A stretch of DNA of 37,157 bases. Source: Streptomyces griseus. GTDB lineage: Bacteria; Bdellovibrionota; Bdellovibrionia; Bdellovibrionales; Bdellovibrionaceae. The notes under the pieces were generated by a model. It made no database searches and was not told the DNA's origin. It saw only the letters and a program-made list of their open reading frames with translations. Each line of letters begins with the position of its first letter. The stretch's first letter is position 1. Made by a program: the position numbers and the translations under genes. Shown one piece after another: positions 15,866 to 23,393 of the stretch. Location of the stretch: positions 1 to 37,157 of the forward strand of contig CALQIT020000023.1 in the NCBI GenBank assembly GCA_943330705.2, in the 5' to 3' direction.

Positions 15866-16711
15866 CTATCTCTGTAAGGTGGCAATGGTATTTCGGTTTT
15901 CCAGAGTCAAAGAATCTAAAGGGGTCATCAATGCCCCCTTTAGGGCTTGGCGACTAGGGCGATCATCAGTGAGCTCATAATTCTTAATAATTTGCACCAA
16001 GAGTTGCTTTACGGTGCCAATTTTTTCCATATAGCGACGAATGACAATTTCGACTGAGGCATGTTGGCTGGGGTCATCAAGCCAGCAATCATAGTCGGTG
16101 GCCACAGCAATCGTGCAGTAGCCTATCTGGGCCTCGCGGGCCAAGAAGACCTCGGGAACATTTGTCATTCCAACCAGATCGCAGCCACTATTTTTTAGAA
16201 AAAAACTTTCGGCGCGGGTACCTAACCGTGGACCTTCCACGCAAGCATAGGTTTTGCCAGTATGCAGTTTGATTTCGGTTTGAATTGCCGACTTTTGTAC
16301 AAGCTGTGCCAGCTTGGCGCAGACGGGTTGTGCTGTTGAAACATGGGCAACCATTCCATTGCCAAAGAAAGAAGAGTTTCGCTGCCCTCTTGTCCAATCC
16401 AGAAACTGACTAGGTATTGCCAGATCGCCCGGGGCAATTTCTATTTGTAGGCTGCCAGTCGCAGACACACTGATGATGTCCGTGACCCCCAAGGTTTTCA
16501 GGGCAAAGATATTAGCCCGATAATTGATCTCGCTGGGTAGAAATTGGTGATTGTTCCCATGCCTGGGAAGAAAAGCCACCTTTTTACCTTCGATGCTGCC
16601 AAGGCGGACGGTTGAAGATGGCTTACCAAAAGGGGTTTCCAGGGTGATCTCATCCACGTCGGATAGGCTCTCAAATTGGTAAAGTCCTGTTCCGCCTATA
16701 ATTGCCAGCAT
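15866..16711 (-). CDS. mtnP: S-methyl-5'-thioadenosine phosphorylase-type enzyme in the arsenosugar cluster
   Basis: 281 residues (human MTAP is 283) from the ATG at 16711, with AGGAG just upstream; the frame is open upstream but without a start signal. Motifs include IIGGTGLYQ, the phosphate-binding FLPRHGNNHQFLPSEINYRANI, SATGSLQ, ACVEGPRLGTRAE, GMTNVPEVFLAREA and ATDYDCW. The family splits adenine from methylthioadenosine with phosphate. Because it is the first gene of an operon with two arsenosugar glycosyltransferases, and ArsS makes a 5'-substituted deoxyadenosine very like methylthioadenosine, it may remove adenine from that arsenic nucleoside. This substrate assignment is inference; methionine salvage is the alternative. 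Confidence 0.9.
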   Translation of the reverse strand: MLAIIGGTGLYQFESLSDVDEITLETPFGKPSSTVRLGSIEGKKVAFLPRHGNNHQFLPSEINYRANIFALKTLGVTDIISVSATGSLQIEIAPGDLAIPSQFLDWTRGQRNSSFFGNGMVAHVSTAQPVCAKLAQLVQKSAIQTEIKLHTGKTYACVEGPRLGTRAESFFLKNSGCDLVGMTNVPEVFLAREAQIGYCTIAVATDYDCWLDDPSQHASVEIVIRRYMEKIGTVKQLLVQIIKNYELTDDRPSRQALKGALMTPLDSLTLENRNTIATLQR

Positions 16712-16778
16712 GAGTAACTCCTGGTGATTTTTACCGGTTTTCGTTGCTGGTACTACTGTATTGTCGAGTCGATCATGA

Positions 16779-16838
16779 GCCAAAGGGGAAAAAGGGTAGT
16801 GTTGCGCCATGTAAACTACTTTTTCCAAGTCTTTTGGC
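16779..16838. promoter_or_regulatory. Long imperfect inverted repeat between mtnP and deoC
   Basis: GCCAAA (16779-16784) and GGAAAAAGGGTAGT (16787-16800) pair with ACTACTTTTTCC (16815-16826) and TTTGGC (16833-16838) around a 14-base loop. It lies in the 207-bp divergent intergenic region and may be an RNA hairpin or an operator. Confidence 0.45.
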
Positions 16839-16863
16839 AAATGCCGTTAGGCATGATTAAACT
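16834..16863 (+). promoter_or_regulatory. Putative deoC promoter with operator-like palindrome
   Basis: TTGGCA (16834-16839) could serve as -35 with a weak -10 TAAACT about 18 bases later (16858-16863). The spacer contains the perfect inverted repeat ATGCC-GTTA-GGCAT (16841-16854), a good position for a repressor. Confidence 0.35.
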
Positions 16864-16918
16864 GTGCAATCTAAGCATTGGTTCGAATAGAACTAACAAA
16901 CAAAGGAGTTTTACCGTG

Positions 16919-17803
16919 ATGTTTTCTTCACCCACGGTCGATCAGGTTGGAGTCGAAGAGCGAGTGGCTCGGCTCAATTCCCGGAGCATCAAAAAAGATT
17001 CCAAAATGTATGGTCTGAACTTGGCAATGGCAATGATGGACCTAACAACTTTGGACGCGAAAGATACGCCTGGGAAAGTTAAGCAGCTGTGCGCGAAGGC
17101 GATTACGCCTTATGATGCAATGCCAGAAATTCCAAGTGTGGCGGCAGTCTGTGTCTATCCGAATATGATCAAGATCGCAAAAAAGGCACTTGGTCATCAC
17201 CCGATAAAAGTGGCGGCGGTGGCTACGTCCTTTCCTAGCGGCATGAGTTTGCTGAAGTTTCGGCTTCAGGAGACCCGCTGGGCTGTTGACGAAGGGGCTG
17301 ATGAAATCGACATGGTTATTTCTCGGGGGAAGTTTCTTGCCGGTGAATACGCGGCAGTATTTGATGAAATCGCGGCAGTCAAAGAGGCGTGTGGTGCAGC
17401 TCATCTGAAAGTAATTCTAGAGACCGGCGAGCTTTCGACCCTGGACAGCGTGCGAAAAGCCAGTGATCTCGCAATTCTAGCCGGTGGTGATTTTATCAAA
17501 ACTTCCACGGGAAAAATCCAACCTGCTGCAACTTTGCCGGTCACCTTGGTTATGCTTGAGGCCATTCGCGATCATTACTACCGGACTGGGAAAATGGTCG
17601 GCATGAAGCCCGCCGGTGGTATCGCTACTGCAAAATTAGCTTTGCAGTACCTGGTGATGGTTCGCGAAACGCTGGGGCAGGCTTGGCTAGATCCAGATTG
17701 GTTTCGTTTCGGGGCAAGCGCCTTGGCCAACGATCTACTGCGGCAAATCGTCAAAGAAAAAACCGGTGTCTATCAATCTTTCGATTATTTCACAAAAGAC
17801 TAG
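16919..17803 (+). CDS. deoC: Deoxyribose-phosphate aldolase
   Basis: 295 residues from the ATG at 16919, or 296 from the adjoining GTG at 16916; AGGAG lies at 16904-16908. The open frame reaches 16724 but those residues are not aldolase-like. Class I aldolase motifs are intact: DEIDMVISRG (Asp131), DFIKTSTGK with the Schiff-base Lys194, and MKPAGGI with Lys230. It splits 2-deoxyribose 5-phosphate into glyceraldehyde 3-phosphate and acetaldehyde in the cytosol. Two aldehyde dehydrogenase-family genes follow at once (12 bases), so the operon can both release and oxidise the aldehyde. In an organism that digests DNA this would feed deoxyribose into central metabolism. Confidence 0.95.
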   Translation: MFSSPTVDQVGVEERVARLNSRSIKKDSKMYGLNLAMAMMDLTTLDAKDTPGKVKQLCAKAITPYDAMPEIPSVAAVCVYPNMIKIAKKALGHHPIKVAAVATSFPSGMSLLKFRLQETRWAVDEGADEIDMVISRGKFLAGEYAAVFDEIAAVKEACGAAHLKVILETGELSTLDSVRKASDLAILAGGDFIKTSTGKIQPAATLPVTLVMLEAIRDHYYRTGKMVGMKPAGGIATAKLALQYLVMVRETLGQAWLDPDWFRFGASALANDLLRQIVKEKTGVYQSFDYFTKD

Positions 17804-17815
17804 AGGACTCAACGT

Positions 17816-19384
17816 ATGGCAAATAAACCAAAATTAAAAACTAAAGCGGTCGCGGTAAAATCCAAAGCCTTAGCGATAAAAATTAAAACCACGAAGTCAG
17901 CGCCGGTAAAAGGCAAGTTCGCGAAAGCAACTGATTTGCAATTTCTAACCGATTGGGATTACAAGCCAGCACCCGAGGCCACCGACCATATTCGTCTGCA
18001 AAAGTCTTATAAATTATTTATTGGCGGCAAATGGGTTGAACCCAATTCGGGAAAATATTTTGCTACTGTTAACCCAGCCAATGAGCAGAAATTGGCCGAG
18101 GTTGCAGAGGCCAATGAAAAAGATGTCGACCAGGCGGTGAAAGCGGCCCGGCAGGCCTACGATAAAACTTGGTCAAAAATGCCGGGGAAAGAGCGCGCCA
18201 AGTATATTTTTAGAATTGCTCGGGCGATTCAAGAAAGAGCAAGAGAACTGGTTGTTATTGAAACCATGGATGGAGGCAAGCCGATCCGGGAATCAAGAAC
18301 CGTCGATGTTCCGTTGGCCGCCGCACATTTCTTCTATTACGCAGGTTGGGCCGATAAACTAGAGTATGCGATGCCTTTTAAAAAACCAAAATCCTTGGGG
18401 GTTGCAGGGCAAATTATTCCTTGGAATTTTCCACTGATGATGGCCGCATGGAAAATTGCTCCGGCTTTGGCGGCGGGAAATACCGTGGTCTTAAAACCGG
18501 CAGAGACAACCCCCTTGTCGGCACTAAAGCTGGCAGAGATCTGCCAAGATGTGGGTCTGCCTGATGGAGTCGTCAATATTATTACTGGTTATGGGCAAAC
18601 CGGGGCTGCCCTGGTTAATCATCCCGATATCAACAAGGTTGCCTTTACCGGATCTACCGAAGTCGGAAAGGTTATTCGTAAGGCAATTTCTGGCACTGGC
18701 AAAAAGCTAACTCTGGAGTTGGGTGGAAAAAGCGCCCATATTATTTTTGAGGACGCACCGATTGATCAAGCCGTAGAAGGAATCATCAACGGTATCTTTT
18801 TCAATCAGGGACATGTTTGTTGTGCAGGATCTAGGCTGTATGTGCAAGAATCCATTGCCAAAATTGTCTATCGTAAATTGCGTGATCGATTGGAAACACT
18901 GATCGTCGGTGATCCCTTAGACAAGAACACAGATATCGGAGCGATCAATTCTCGGATGCAGTTGGATAAAATCGAAGAGTACGTTAAGGCTGGCGTCTTA
19001 GAGGGCGCTCAGATGTTTCAGCCAAGCTCATGTCAATTGCCGAAAAAGGGATTTTTCCACAAGCCAACATTATTTACCGATGTAGCACAAAGTCACCGGG
19101 TCTCTCAGGAAGAAATTTTTGGTCCCGTTCTGGCGATCCAAACTTTTCGCACCGTCGATGAGGTCATTGAAAAAGCAAACAATACCCCATACGGCCTGGC
19201 CGGAGGGGTGTGGACTGACAAAGGCTCAAAAATTTTTAGCGTCTCCAGTCAACTTCGCGCCGGAGTCGTTTGGGCGAATACGTATAATAAATTTGATCCA
19301 ACATCACCGTTTGGTGGTTACAAGGAAAGTGGGCTGGGGCGTGAAGGCGGTCTTCATGGTCTTGCAGCTTATATGGATATCTAA
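17816..19384 (+). CDS. Aldehyde dehydrogenase, catalytic half of a split ALDH16-like pair
   Basis: 522 residues. A Lys/Ala-rich basic extension (residues 1-38) precedes a complete aldehyde dehydrogenase: KLFIGGKWVEP, the NAD-site segments PWNFPLMMAAWK and KPAETTP, FTGSTEVGK, the general base in LELGGKSAHI (Glu301), catalytic Cys335 in FFNQGHVCCAGSR, and EEIFGPVLA. It should oxidise an aldehyde with NAD(P)+; acetaldehyde from the DeoC reaction is the obvious candidate. The ribosome site is GAGG shortly before the ATG. The next gene encodes a second, inactive dehydrogenase-like domain; together the two equal the length of one ALDH16 protein. Confidence 0.9.
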   Translation: MANKPKLKTKAVAVKSKALAIKIKTTKSAPVKGKFAKATDLQFLTDWDYKPAPEATDHIRLQKSYKLFIGGKWVEPNSGKYFATVNPANEQKLAEVAEANEKDVDQAVKAARQAYDKTWSKMPGKERAKYIFRIARAIQERARELVVIETMDGGKPIRESRTVDVPLAAAHFFYYAGWADKLEYAMPFKKPKSLGVAGQIIPWNFPLMMAAWKIAPALAAGNTVVLKPAETTPLSALKLAEICQDVGLPDGVVNIITGYGQTGAALVNHPDINKVAFTGSTEVGKVIRKAISGTGKKLTLELGGKSAHIIFEDAPIDQAVEGIINGIFFNQGHVCCAGSRLYVQESIAKIVYRKLRDRLETLIVGDPLDKNTDIGAINSRMQLDKIEEYVKAGVLEGAQMFQPSSCQLPKKGFFHKPTLFTDVAQSHRVSQEEIFGPVLAIQTFRTVDEVIEKANNTPYGLAGGVWTDKGSKIFSVSSQLRAGVVWANTYNKFDPTSPFGGYKESGLGREGGLHGLAAYMDI

Positions 19385-19398
19385 GAGGGGGTTTCAAA

Positions 19399-20268
19399 GT
19401 GTTGAATTCAGACCGAGTTAAAATTCTTAAAACTTATAAAATTTTTGTCGACGGAAAATTTCCACGCACAGAGTCCGGTCGATATTTTATTTTCAAATCA
19501 AACCAAGGCGAAGACATTGCAAATATTTGCAATTGCTCGCGCAAAGACTTTCGGGACGCGGTTACCGCCGCAAGGTCGGCATGGGCAAAATGGAGCAAGG
19601 CCACCCATAGCAACCGAGGTCAGATTTTGTATCGCATAGCAGAAATGCTAGAGGGTCGTCGCGAGCAATTTATTTCTGAATTGCAGCAACAGGGCTCAAC
19701 GGCGGCACTTGCCCAAGCGGAAGTGAATCTATCTATTGATCGCTTGGTCTACTACGCCGGCTGGGCTGATAAGTACCAACAGGTATTTAGCACCGTGAAT
19801 CCGGTGGCCTCTTCCCACTTCAACTTTTCAGTTCTGGAATCCACTGGTGTTGTAACTATTGTCGCACCTGAAGAAAGTGCATTACTGGGACTTGTTTCCG
19901 TAATTGCTCCGGCCATTGTTGGTGGCAACAGCGTCGTCGTTTTGGCTTCCAGTGGAAAACCCTTAAGTGCAGTTACTTTTGCCGAAGTTCTAAATACCAG
20001 TGATGTTCCTGCTGGAGTTGTAAATATTTTGACTGGCTACCGAAAGGAACTTTTGAGTCACTTTAGCAGCCATATGGACGTCAACGCGATTGTCTACTGT
20101 GGCAATTCCCAAGAAGAATTAAAGACGGTGGAAAACAATGCGGCATTAAATATTAAGCGTGTGGTTCATTGGTCTGATTTGGATTGGGAAAAAGATGAAG
20201 CACAAGGCCCTTATCAGATTCTTGATCTGCAAGAAGTCAAAACAACTTGGCATCCGATTGGAATCTAA
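19399..20268 (+). CDS. Half-length aldehyde dehydrogenase-like protein without active site (pseudo-enzyme)
   Basis: 289 residues from a GTG with GAGGGGG 7 bases upstream and only 14 bases after the dehydrogenase gene. It aligns by eye with the first half of that protein: KTYKIFVDGKFPRTESGRYF, RLVYYAGWADKYQQVF, ESTGVVTIVAPEESALLGLV, VVNILTGY. It ends before the catalytic Glu and Cys regions, and the PWNFP motif is replaced by APEES. The frame is intact, so it looks like a maintained pseudo-enzyme rather than a decaying gene. It matches the inactive second domain found in ALDH16 proteins, and it may bind and stabilise the catalytic subunit. Confidence 0.8.
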   Translation: MLNSDRVKILKTYKIFVDGKFPRTESGRYFIFKSNQGEDIANICNCSRKDFRDAVTAARSAWAKWSKATHSNRGQILYRIAEMLEGRREQFISELQQQGSTAALAQAEVNLSIDRLVYYAGWADKYQQVFSTVNPVASSHFNFSVLESTGVVTIVAPEESALLGLVSVIAPAIVGGNSVVVLASSGKPLSAVTFAEVLNTSDVPAGVVNILTGYRKELLSHFSSHMDVNAIVYCGNSQEELKTVENNAALNIKRVVHWSDLDWEKDEAQGPYQILDLQEVKTTWHPIGI

Positions 20269-20273
20269 GCCGT

Positions 20274-20305
20274 TTTACGAGTGCAGCTATGCTGCTTTAC
20301 GAGTG
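20274..20305. repeat. 22-bp duplication and small hairpin between convergent genes
   Basis: TTTACGAGTG occurs at 20274-20283 and 20296-20305, separated by the palindrome GCAGC-TAT-GCTGC (20283-20295). It overlaps the last codons and stop of the EAL gene and may serve as a weak bidirectional terminator. Confidence 0.6.
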
Positions 20306-21498
20306 AAATAAAGCAAGCACTGTTCAAGGGGCATTGGCTTTCCAAAAAGGTAGCCTTGCCCTTGCTGGCAACCAAGACTTCGTAAAAACTCAGTCGTCTG
20401 CGGATCCTGAATTCCTTCTGCCACAAGCTGCAGTTCCATAGATAGGGCCAGCGCAACCACGGCTTTGACGATGGCTCTTGATTTTGGATCCTTCGTCGCA
20501 CCAGCAACAAATGTTCGGTCAATTTTGATCGCATCGATGGTCAAATTAAATAGGGTCGTCATCGAAGCATAACCAGTGCCAAAATCATCTAGCGAAAATG
20601 CGTAGCCCATTTTTCGGCATCGATCAATCGAGGCTAAAACAATAGGCCCTTCGTGGAAGACTCTTTCTGTCACTTCCATTTTGATATATTTTGGGTCAAC
20701 CTTAAACCTTTTTTGCGCCTTGATGACTTCATCGACAAACGCCGGATCATTCAGTTGGCGCGAGGAAACATTAATACTGATAAACAAATCAGGCATACCA
20801 GTTTTATTTTGCAGCCACTTGAGATCATGAATTGCTTGGTGCAGGATCCAGGTTCCTATCGGAATAATCAAAGAGGTTTGTTCTGCGACATCGATGAATT
20901 TGTCAGGCGGAATCGGACCACGAACTGGATGATTCCAGCGTAGAAGTGCCTCGAAACCTTTGACCGCGGTGTTGCTGAGATCGACGATGGGCTGATACTC
21001 AAGGTGAAATTCTTTGCGCTCGAGAGCTTCTAAAAGATCTTGCTCAAGTTTAATTCTTTGATGCGCACTATGAAATGAGTCCGGCACGATTAAGGCCGAA
21101 TTCGAGAGGTCGTCGGGTGTTGTGTCGGTTCCTGTTCGTTCGCCGGAAATAATTCTATTATTATTTCGAATTCTAGTTAAAAGAACTGAAATCAAAAGCT
21201 TTACCACCGGATCTAAAACTTCAATTCGCTGTTGCAGCTGATCCCTAGTAATGACCGAGAGCTCGCAGTCTTCAAGGGCTGCTGCCGAAGCTGAACGTGG
21301 CAATCCATCAATGATCGCCATTTCCCCAAAGATTTCGCCGGGCCCAAGCACTGAAAGGGCAATGACCTCGGCTCCTTTGAGAGTCGAAATTTGAACTCTT
21401 CCAGTTTCAATAATGAACGCGCAGTCATCGGGATCTCCCTCGCGGAAAATAACTTGTCCCTTTTTATATGTGCGCGAATAGCGATGAACATTACTCAA
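20287..21498 (-). CDS. Cyclic-nucleotide-binding domain fused to an EAL c-di-GMP phosphodiesterase
   Basis: 403 residues from a TTG at 21498; AAGGAG lies 9 bases upstream, and no other in-frame start fits. The N-terminal cNMP-binding domain (about 1-120) has FREGDPDDCAFIIETGRVQIS and the phosphate-binding cassette GEIFGEMAIIDGLPRSASA. A linker leads to a full EAL domain (about 155-400): EALLRWNHP, INVSSRQL, MEVTER, LDDFGTGYAS, IKIDRTFV, LVAEGIQ and GQGYLFGKPM. The metal ligands and catalytic residues are present, so it should degrade cyclic-di-GMP under control of cAMP, cGMP or another nucleotide. It lacks membrane segments and a GGDEF partner domain. Confidence 0.92.
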   Translation of the reverse strand: MSNVHRYSRTYKKGQVIFREGDPDDCAFIIETGRVQISTLKGAEVIALSVLGPGEIFGEMAIIDGLPRSASAAALEDCELSVITRDQLQQRIEVLDPVVKLLISVLLTRIRNNNRIISGERTGTDTTPDDLSNSALIVPDSFHSAHQRIKLEQDLLEALERKEFHLEYQPIVDLSNTAVKGFEALLRWNHPVRGPIPPDKFIDVAEQTSLIIPIGTWILHQAIHDLKWLQNKTGMPDLFISINVSSRQLNDPAFVDEVIKAQKRFKVDPKYIKMEVTERVFHEGPIVLASIDRCRKMGYAFSLDDFGTGYASMTTLFNLTIDAIKIDRTFVAGATKDPKSRAIVKAVVALALSMELQLVAEGIQDPQTTEFLRSLGCQQGQGYLFGKPMPLEQCLLYFTRKAA

Positions 21499-21771
21499 AT
21501 TAGAAGGCTCCTTTTTTCCCTACTAAGGCATCGGAATATTTACGAGATTAAAAAGAGGCTTTCGTCGAGTTTCCGCATTGGTTCTCAATTTATGACACCA
21601 AGACGCGGTGTGATGATTATGAAGAACGGTCTGGTTGCCTCAATAGTCCGACACTTTCTAATATTGAGACACTTTTTCAACGAAGTACGTATCAAAACTA
21701 GAAGGGACAAAACTGAAATGGACGACCAGACCGTTAAAGAAATCATTCTATCAATCAAGCTTGCTTGGATT
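21499..21771. other. Intergenic region rich in inverted repeats
   Basis: 273 bases between two minus-strand genes. It holds ACACC...GGTGT (about 21597-21613), an 11-bp perfect inverted repeat AACGGTCTGGT (21625-21635) / ACCAGACCGTT (21725-21735), and inside it CTCAATA / TATTGAG and two copies of GACACTTT. A plus-strand ORF crosses the region but looks accidental. A small RNA or long leader is possible. Confidence 0.35.
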
Positions 21772-22017
21772 CTATTCCAAAAAAATAACTAAACAGCCTT
21801 CATTGCTTTTGCCGTTGGCTAGCTTTTCGTACGACCAGTGGTATCCAGCCAATTTCAAATAGCGAATGGCAATGGCCTTTACTGTTCCAGTTCCCTTGCC
21901 GGTCATGATTCTTGCCCGCTTTAGCGAACTATTTGAAATCTGCATTAGAAATCGGTCGATCGCGGGCTCGACCTCGGTGCCGTTAAAACCATGCAAATCA
22001 AGTAAGTCTTTGGCCAT
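21772..22017 (-). CDS. Small stand-alone Smr domain protein
   Basis: 81 residues, a bare Smr domain. It has the LDLHG motif right at the N-terminus (residues 6-10), TGKGTG in the middle (the usual first residue is His) and GCLVIFL at the end. Smr domains are nucleic-acid nicking or RNA-cleaving modules, found at the C-terminus of MutS2 or alone. The alone form has been linked to RNA processing and ribosome rescue in other bacteria. A Shine-Dalgarno-like AGGTGAGG precedes the ATG. It is divergent from an RNase HI gene. Confidence 0.82.
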   Translation of the reverse strand: MAKDLLDLHGFNGTEVEPAIDRFLMQISNSSLKRARIMTGKGTGTVKAIAIRYLKLAGYHWSYEKLANGKSNEGCLVIFLE

Positions 22018-22030
22018 ATAACCTCACCTT

Positions 22031-22076
22031 GAAGCCTATATCAGTTCCTGTTGAAATTAATAAGGCTTCCTGTTGA
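22031..22076. promoter_or_regulatory. Repeats between divergent Smr and RNase HI genes
   Basis: An inverted repeat GAAGCCT (22031-22037) / AGGCTTC (22063-22069) and a direct repeat TTCCTGTTGA (22045-22054 and 22067-22076), the latter with a 22-bp period, i.e. two helical turns. This spacing fits a regulator binding one face of DNA. Confidence 0.35.
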
Positions 22077-22148
22077 TAATAGGTTGTTAGCGGTGCAGTT
22101 AGTCCAGAAATGAACTGTGACTAAGGTCGTTGGCAGGGGAGAATTGCC

Positions 22149-22652
22149 ATGCCTATCATCTATTCGGACTTGATCTGGCGTTTGGTGAAACGGCAAATGC
22201 TGTCAATGCGAACCTCTATCGCGGATCAGGCTACCCACTTTGAAGTCTTCACCGATGGCAGTCTAAAGGCCGGAAAAGGGAGCTGGGCTTTTGTCATTCT
22301 AAAAAATGGAAAGCTTTTCCATGAATCCTCAGGTCGCGCTAAAAAAACAACCAGCAATCGGATGGAGTTTCAAAGCGCCATCGAGGCCCTAAGGCTACTT
22401 CCGCAGGGATCAGAAGTTACTCTTTTTTCTGACTCGCGGGTTCTGATTGATACCGTGACCCTTTGGATGCAGGACTGGCAATCTAATGGCTGGGTTAAAA
22501 GAAATAGAATTCCAATTCCCAGCGTTGACCAAATAAAGATTCTTTACCAACTTGATAAAAGTCACAGAATATCATGGCGCTGGGTTCGTGCTCACTCAGG
22601 GAATATCCATAATGATAGGGCTGATCAGCTTTGTCTCCTGGCCCGTACTTAG
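22149..22652 (+). CDS. Ribonuclease HI family protein
   Basis: 167 residues with AGGGGAG 7-8 bases before the ATG. After a 28-residue N-terminal extension the RNase H fold shows the four catalytic acids: FTDGS, NRMEF, FSDSR and NDRAD, plus the His of RWVRAHSG. It cleaves RNA in RNA-DNA hybrids, for instance at R-loops or Okazaki primers. The basic hybrid-binding helix is short. The gene is monocistronic or pairs with the divergent Smr gene across a control region with repeats. The rnhA name is likely, but more than one RNase HI can exist per genome. Confidence 0.88.
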   Translation: MPIIYSDLIWRLVKRQMLSMRTSIADQATHFEVFTDGSLKAGKGSWAFVILKNGKLFHESSGRAKKTTSNRMEFQSAIEALRLLPQGSEVTLFSDSRVLIDTVTLWMQDWQSNGWVKRNRIPIPSVDQIKILYQLDKSHRISWRWVRAHSGNIHNDRADQLCLLART

Positions 22653-22763
22653 GCCTGCGCAGGTTTGCTTTATGAAAACCTAGACTTTAAGCAGAACCTT
22701 TCAGTAGAGCACGACCATTTCGACGTTCCAAATATGTAAGCGAATAGACTAAAATAGACGTTG

Positions 22764-23393
22764 ATGCGTTTACTTTTACCAGTTCTTCTTTTTTGTATAT
22801 CCCTCAGTGGCTGCAATATTCTAAGGCCTGAGGCATTGGCTATTGAGGAACAACCATCGTGCGGCTTTGTTCAGGATACCTACGGCCGACGGATTTCTTG
22901 GAAAGATACTCGGCCGGTTGTGATCTATCTTTCCACTTCCTGGCCAGCAGAGTTTGTCGAAACAGCTAAGCGTGCAGCCAAAGCGTGGGATGATGCTTTG
23001 GGGTATCAAGTACTTTCTATAGATTTGGATTCGCAAGCGGTTGGATCAACTTCCGAAAAGGATTTTAAGAACGGCCTTTATTGGCATACCGATTGGCCTG
23101 AAGAAAAGAATACAATTCAAGCACTAACACGAACTATTAGTTCTGAAAATAAGTTCATCGATAGCGATATCAAAGTAAATGCCAAAAATTTTCAATACTA
23201 CGACCTGAGCTCGACGGATCCCAAGCAAGTTCATTTAGAAAGCTTGCTGATCCACGAGATGGGGCATCTTTTGGGCCTTAAGCATTTCTTGATTCCGCCT
23301 ACGGTAATGGATCCCTACTTACGCAGAAACTACGAACGAACAACAATATCAGAAACCGATTTAGCCGCAACAAAATGTGAGTATTCGTTATGA
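22764..23393 (+). CDS. Matrixin-type zinc metalloprotease lipoprotein
   Basis: 209 residues from the ATG at 22764 (a TTG one codon earlier is also open). A lipoprotein signal with LSGC (Cys17) leads to a metzincin domain: the zinc motif HEMGHLLGLKH near residue 170 and a Met-turn in TVMDPYL. The sequence ISWKDTRPVVIYLS and the segment FVETAKRAAKAWDDALG correspond to the matrixin N-terminal strands. It is probably anchored in the outer membrane or faces the periplasm and cleaves protein, perhaps prey or own envelope proteins. The stop overlaps the next gene by 4 bases. Confidence 0.85.
   Translation: MRLLLPVLLFCISLSGCNILRPEALAIEEQPSCGFVQDTYGRRISWKDTRPVVIYLSTSWPAEFVETAKRAAKAWDDALGYQVLSIDLDSQAVGSTSEKDFKNGLYWHTDWPEEKNTIQALTRTISSENKFIDSDIKVNAKNFQYYDLSSTDPKQVHLESLLIHEMGHLLGLKHFLIPPTVMDPYLRRNYERTTISETDLAATKCEYSL

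Noticed and set aside
19399-20268. Half-length dehydrogenase considered as a pseudogene
   Set aside because: Frame is intact, start has a strong GAGGGGG site, spacing to the upstream gene is tight, and the truncation point matches natural inactive ALDH16 domains.
21391-21792. 133-codon plus-strand ORF
   Set aside because: Begins antisense to the EAL gene and ends antisense to the Smr gene; no family features. The tail (24 codons from about 21718) has no convincing start signal.
22653-22673. CCTGCGCAGG palindrome after the RNase HI gene as terminator
   Set aside because: The arms leave only a two-base loop, so it cannot form a stable hairpin; no T-run follows.
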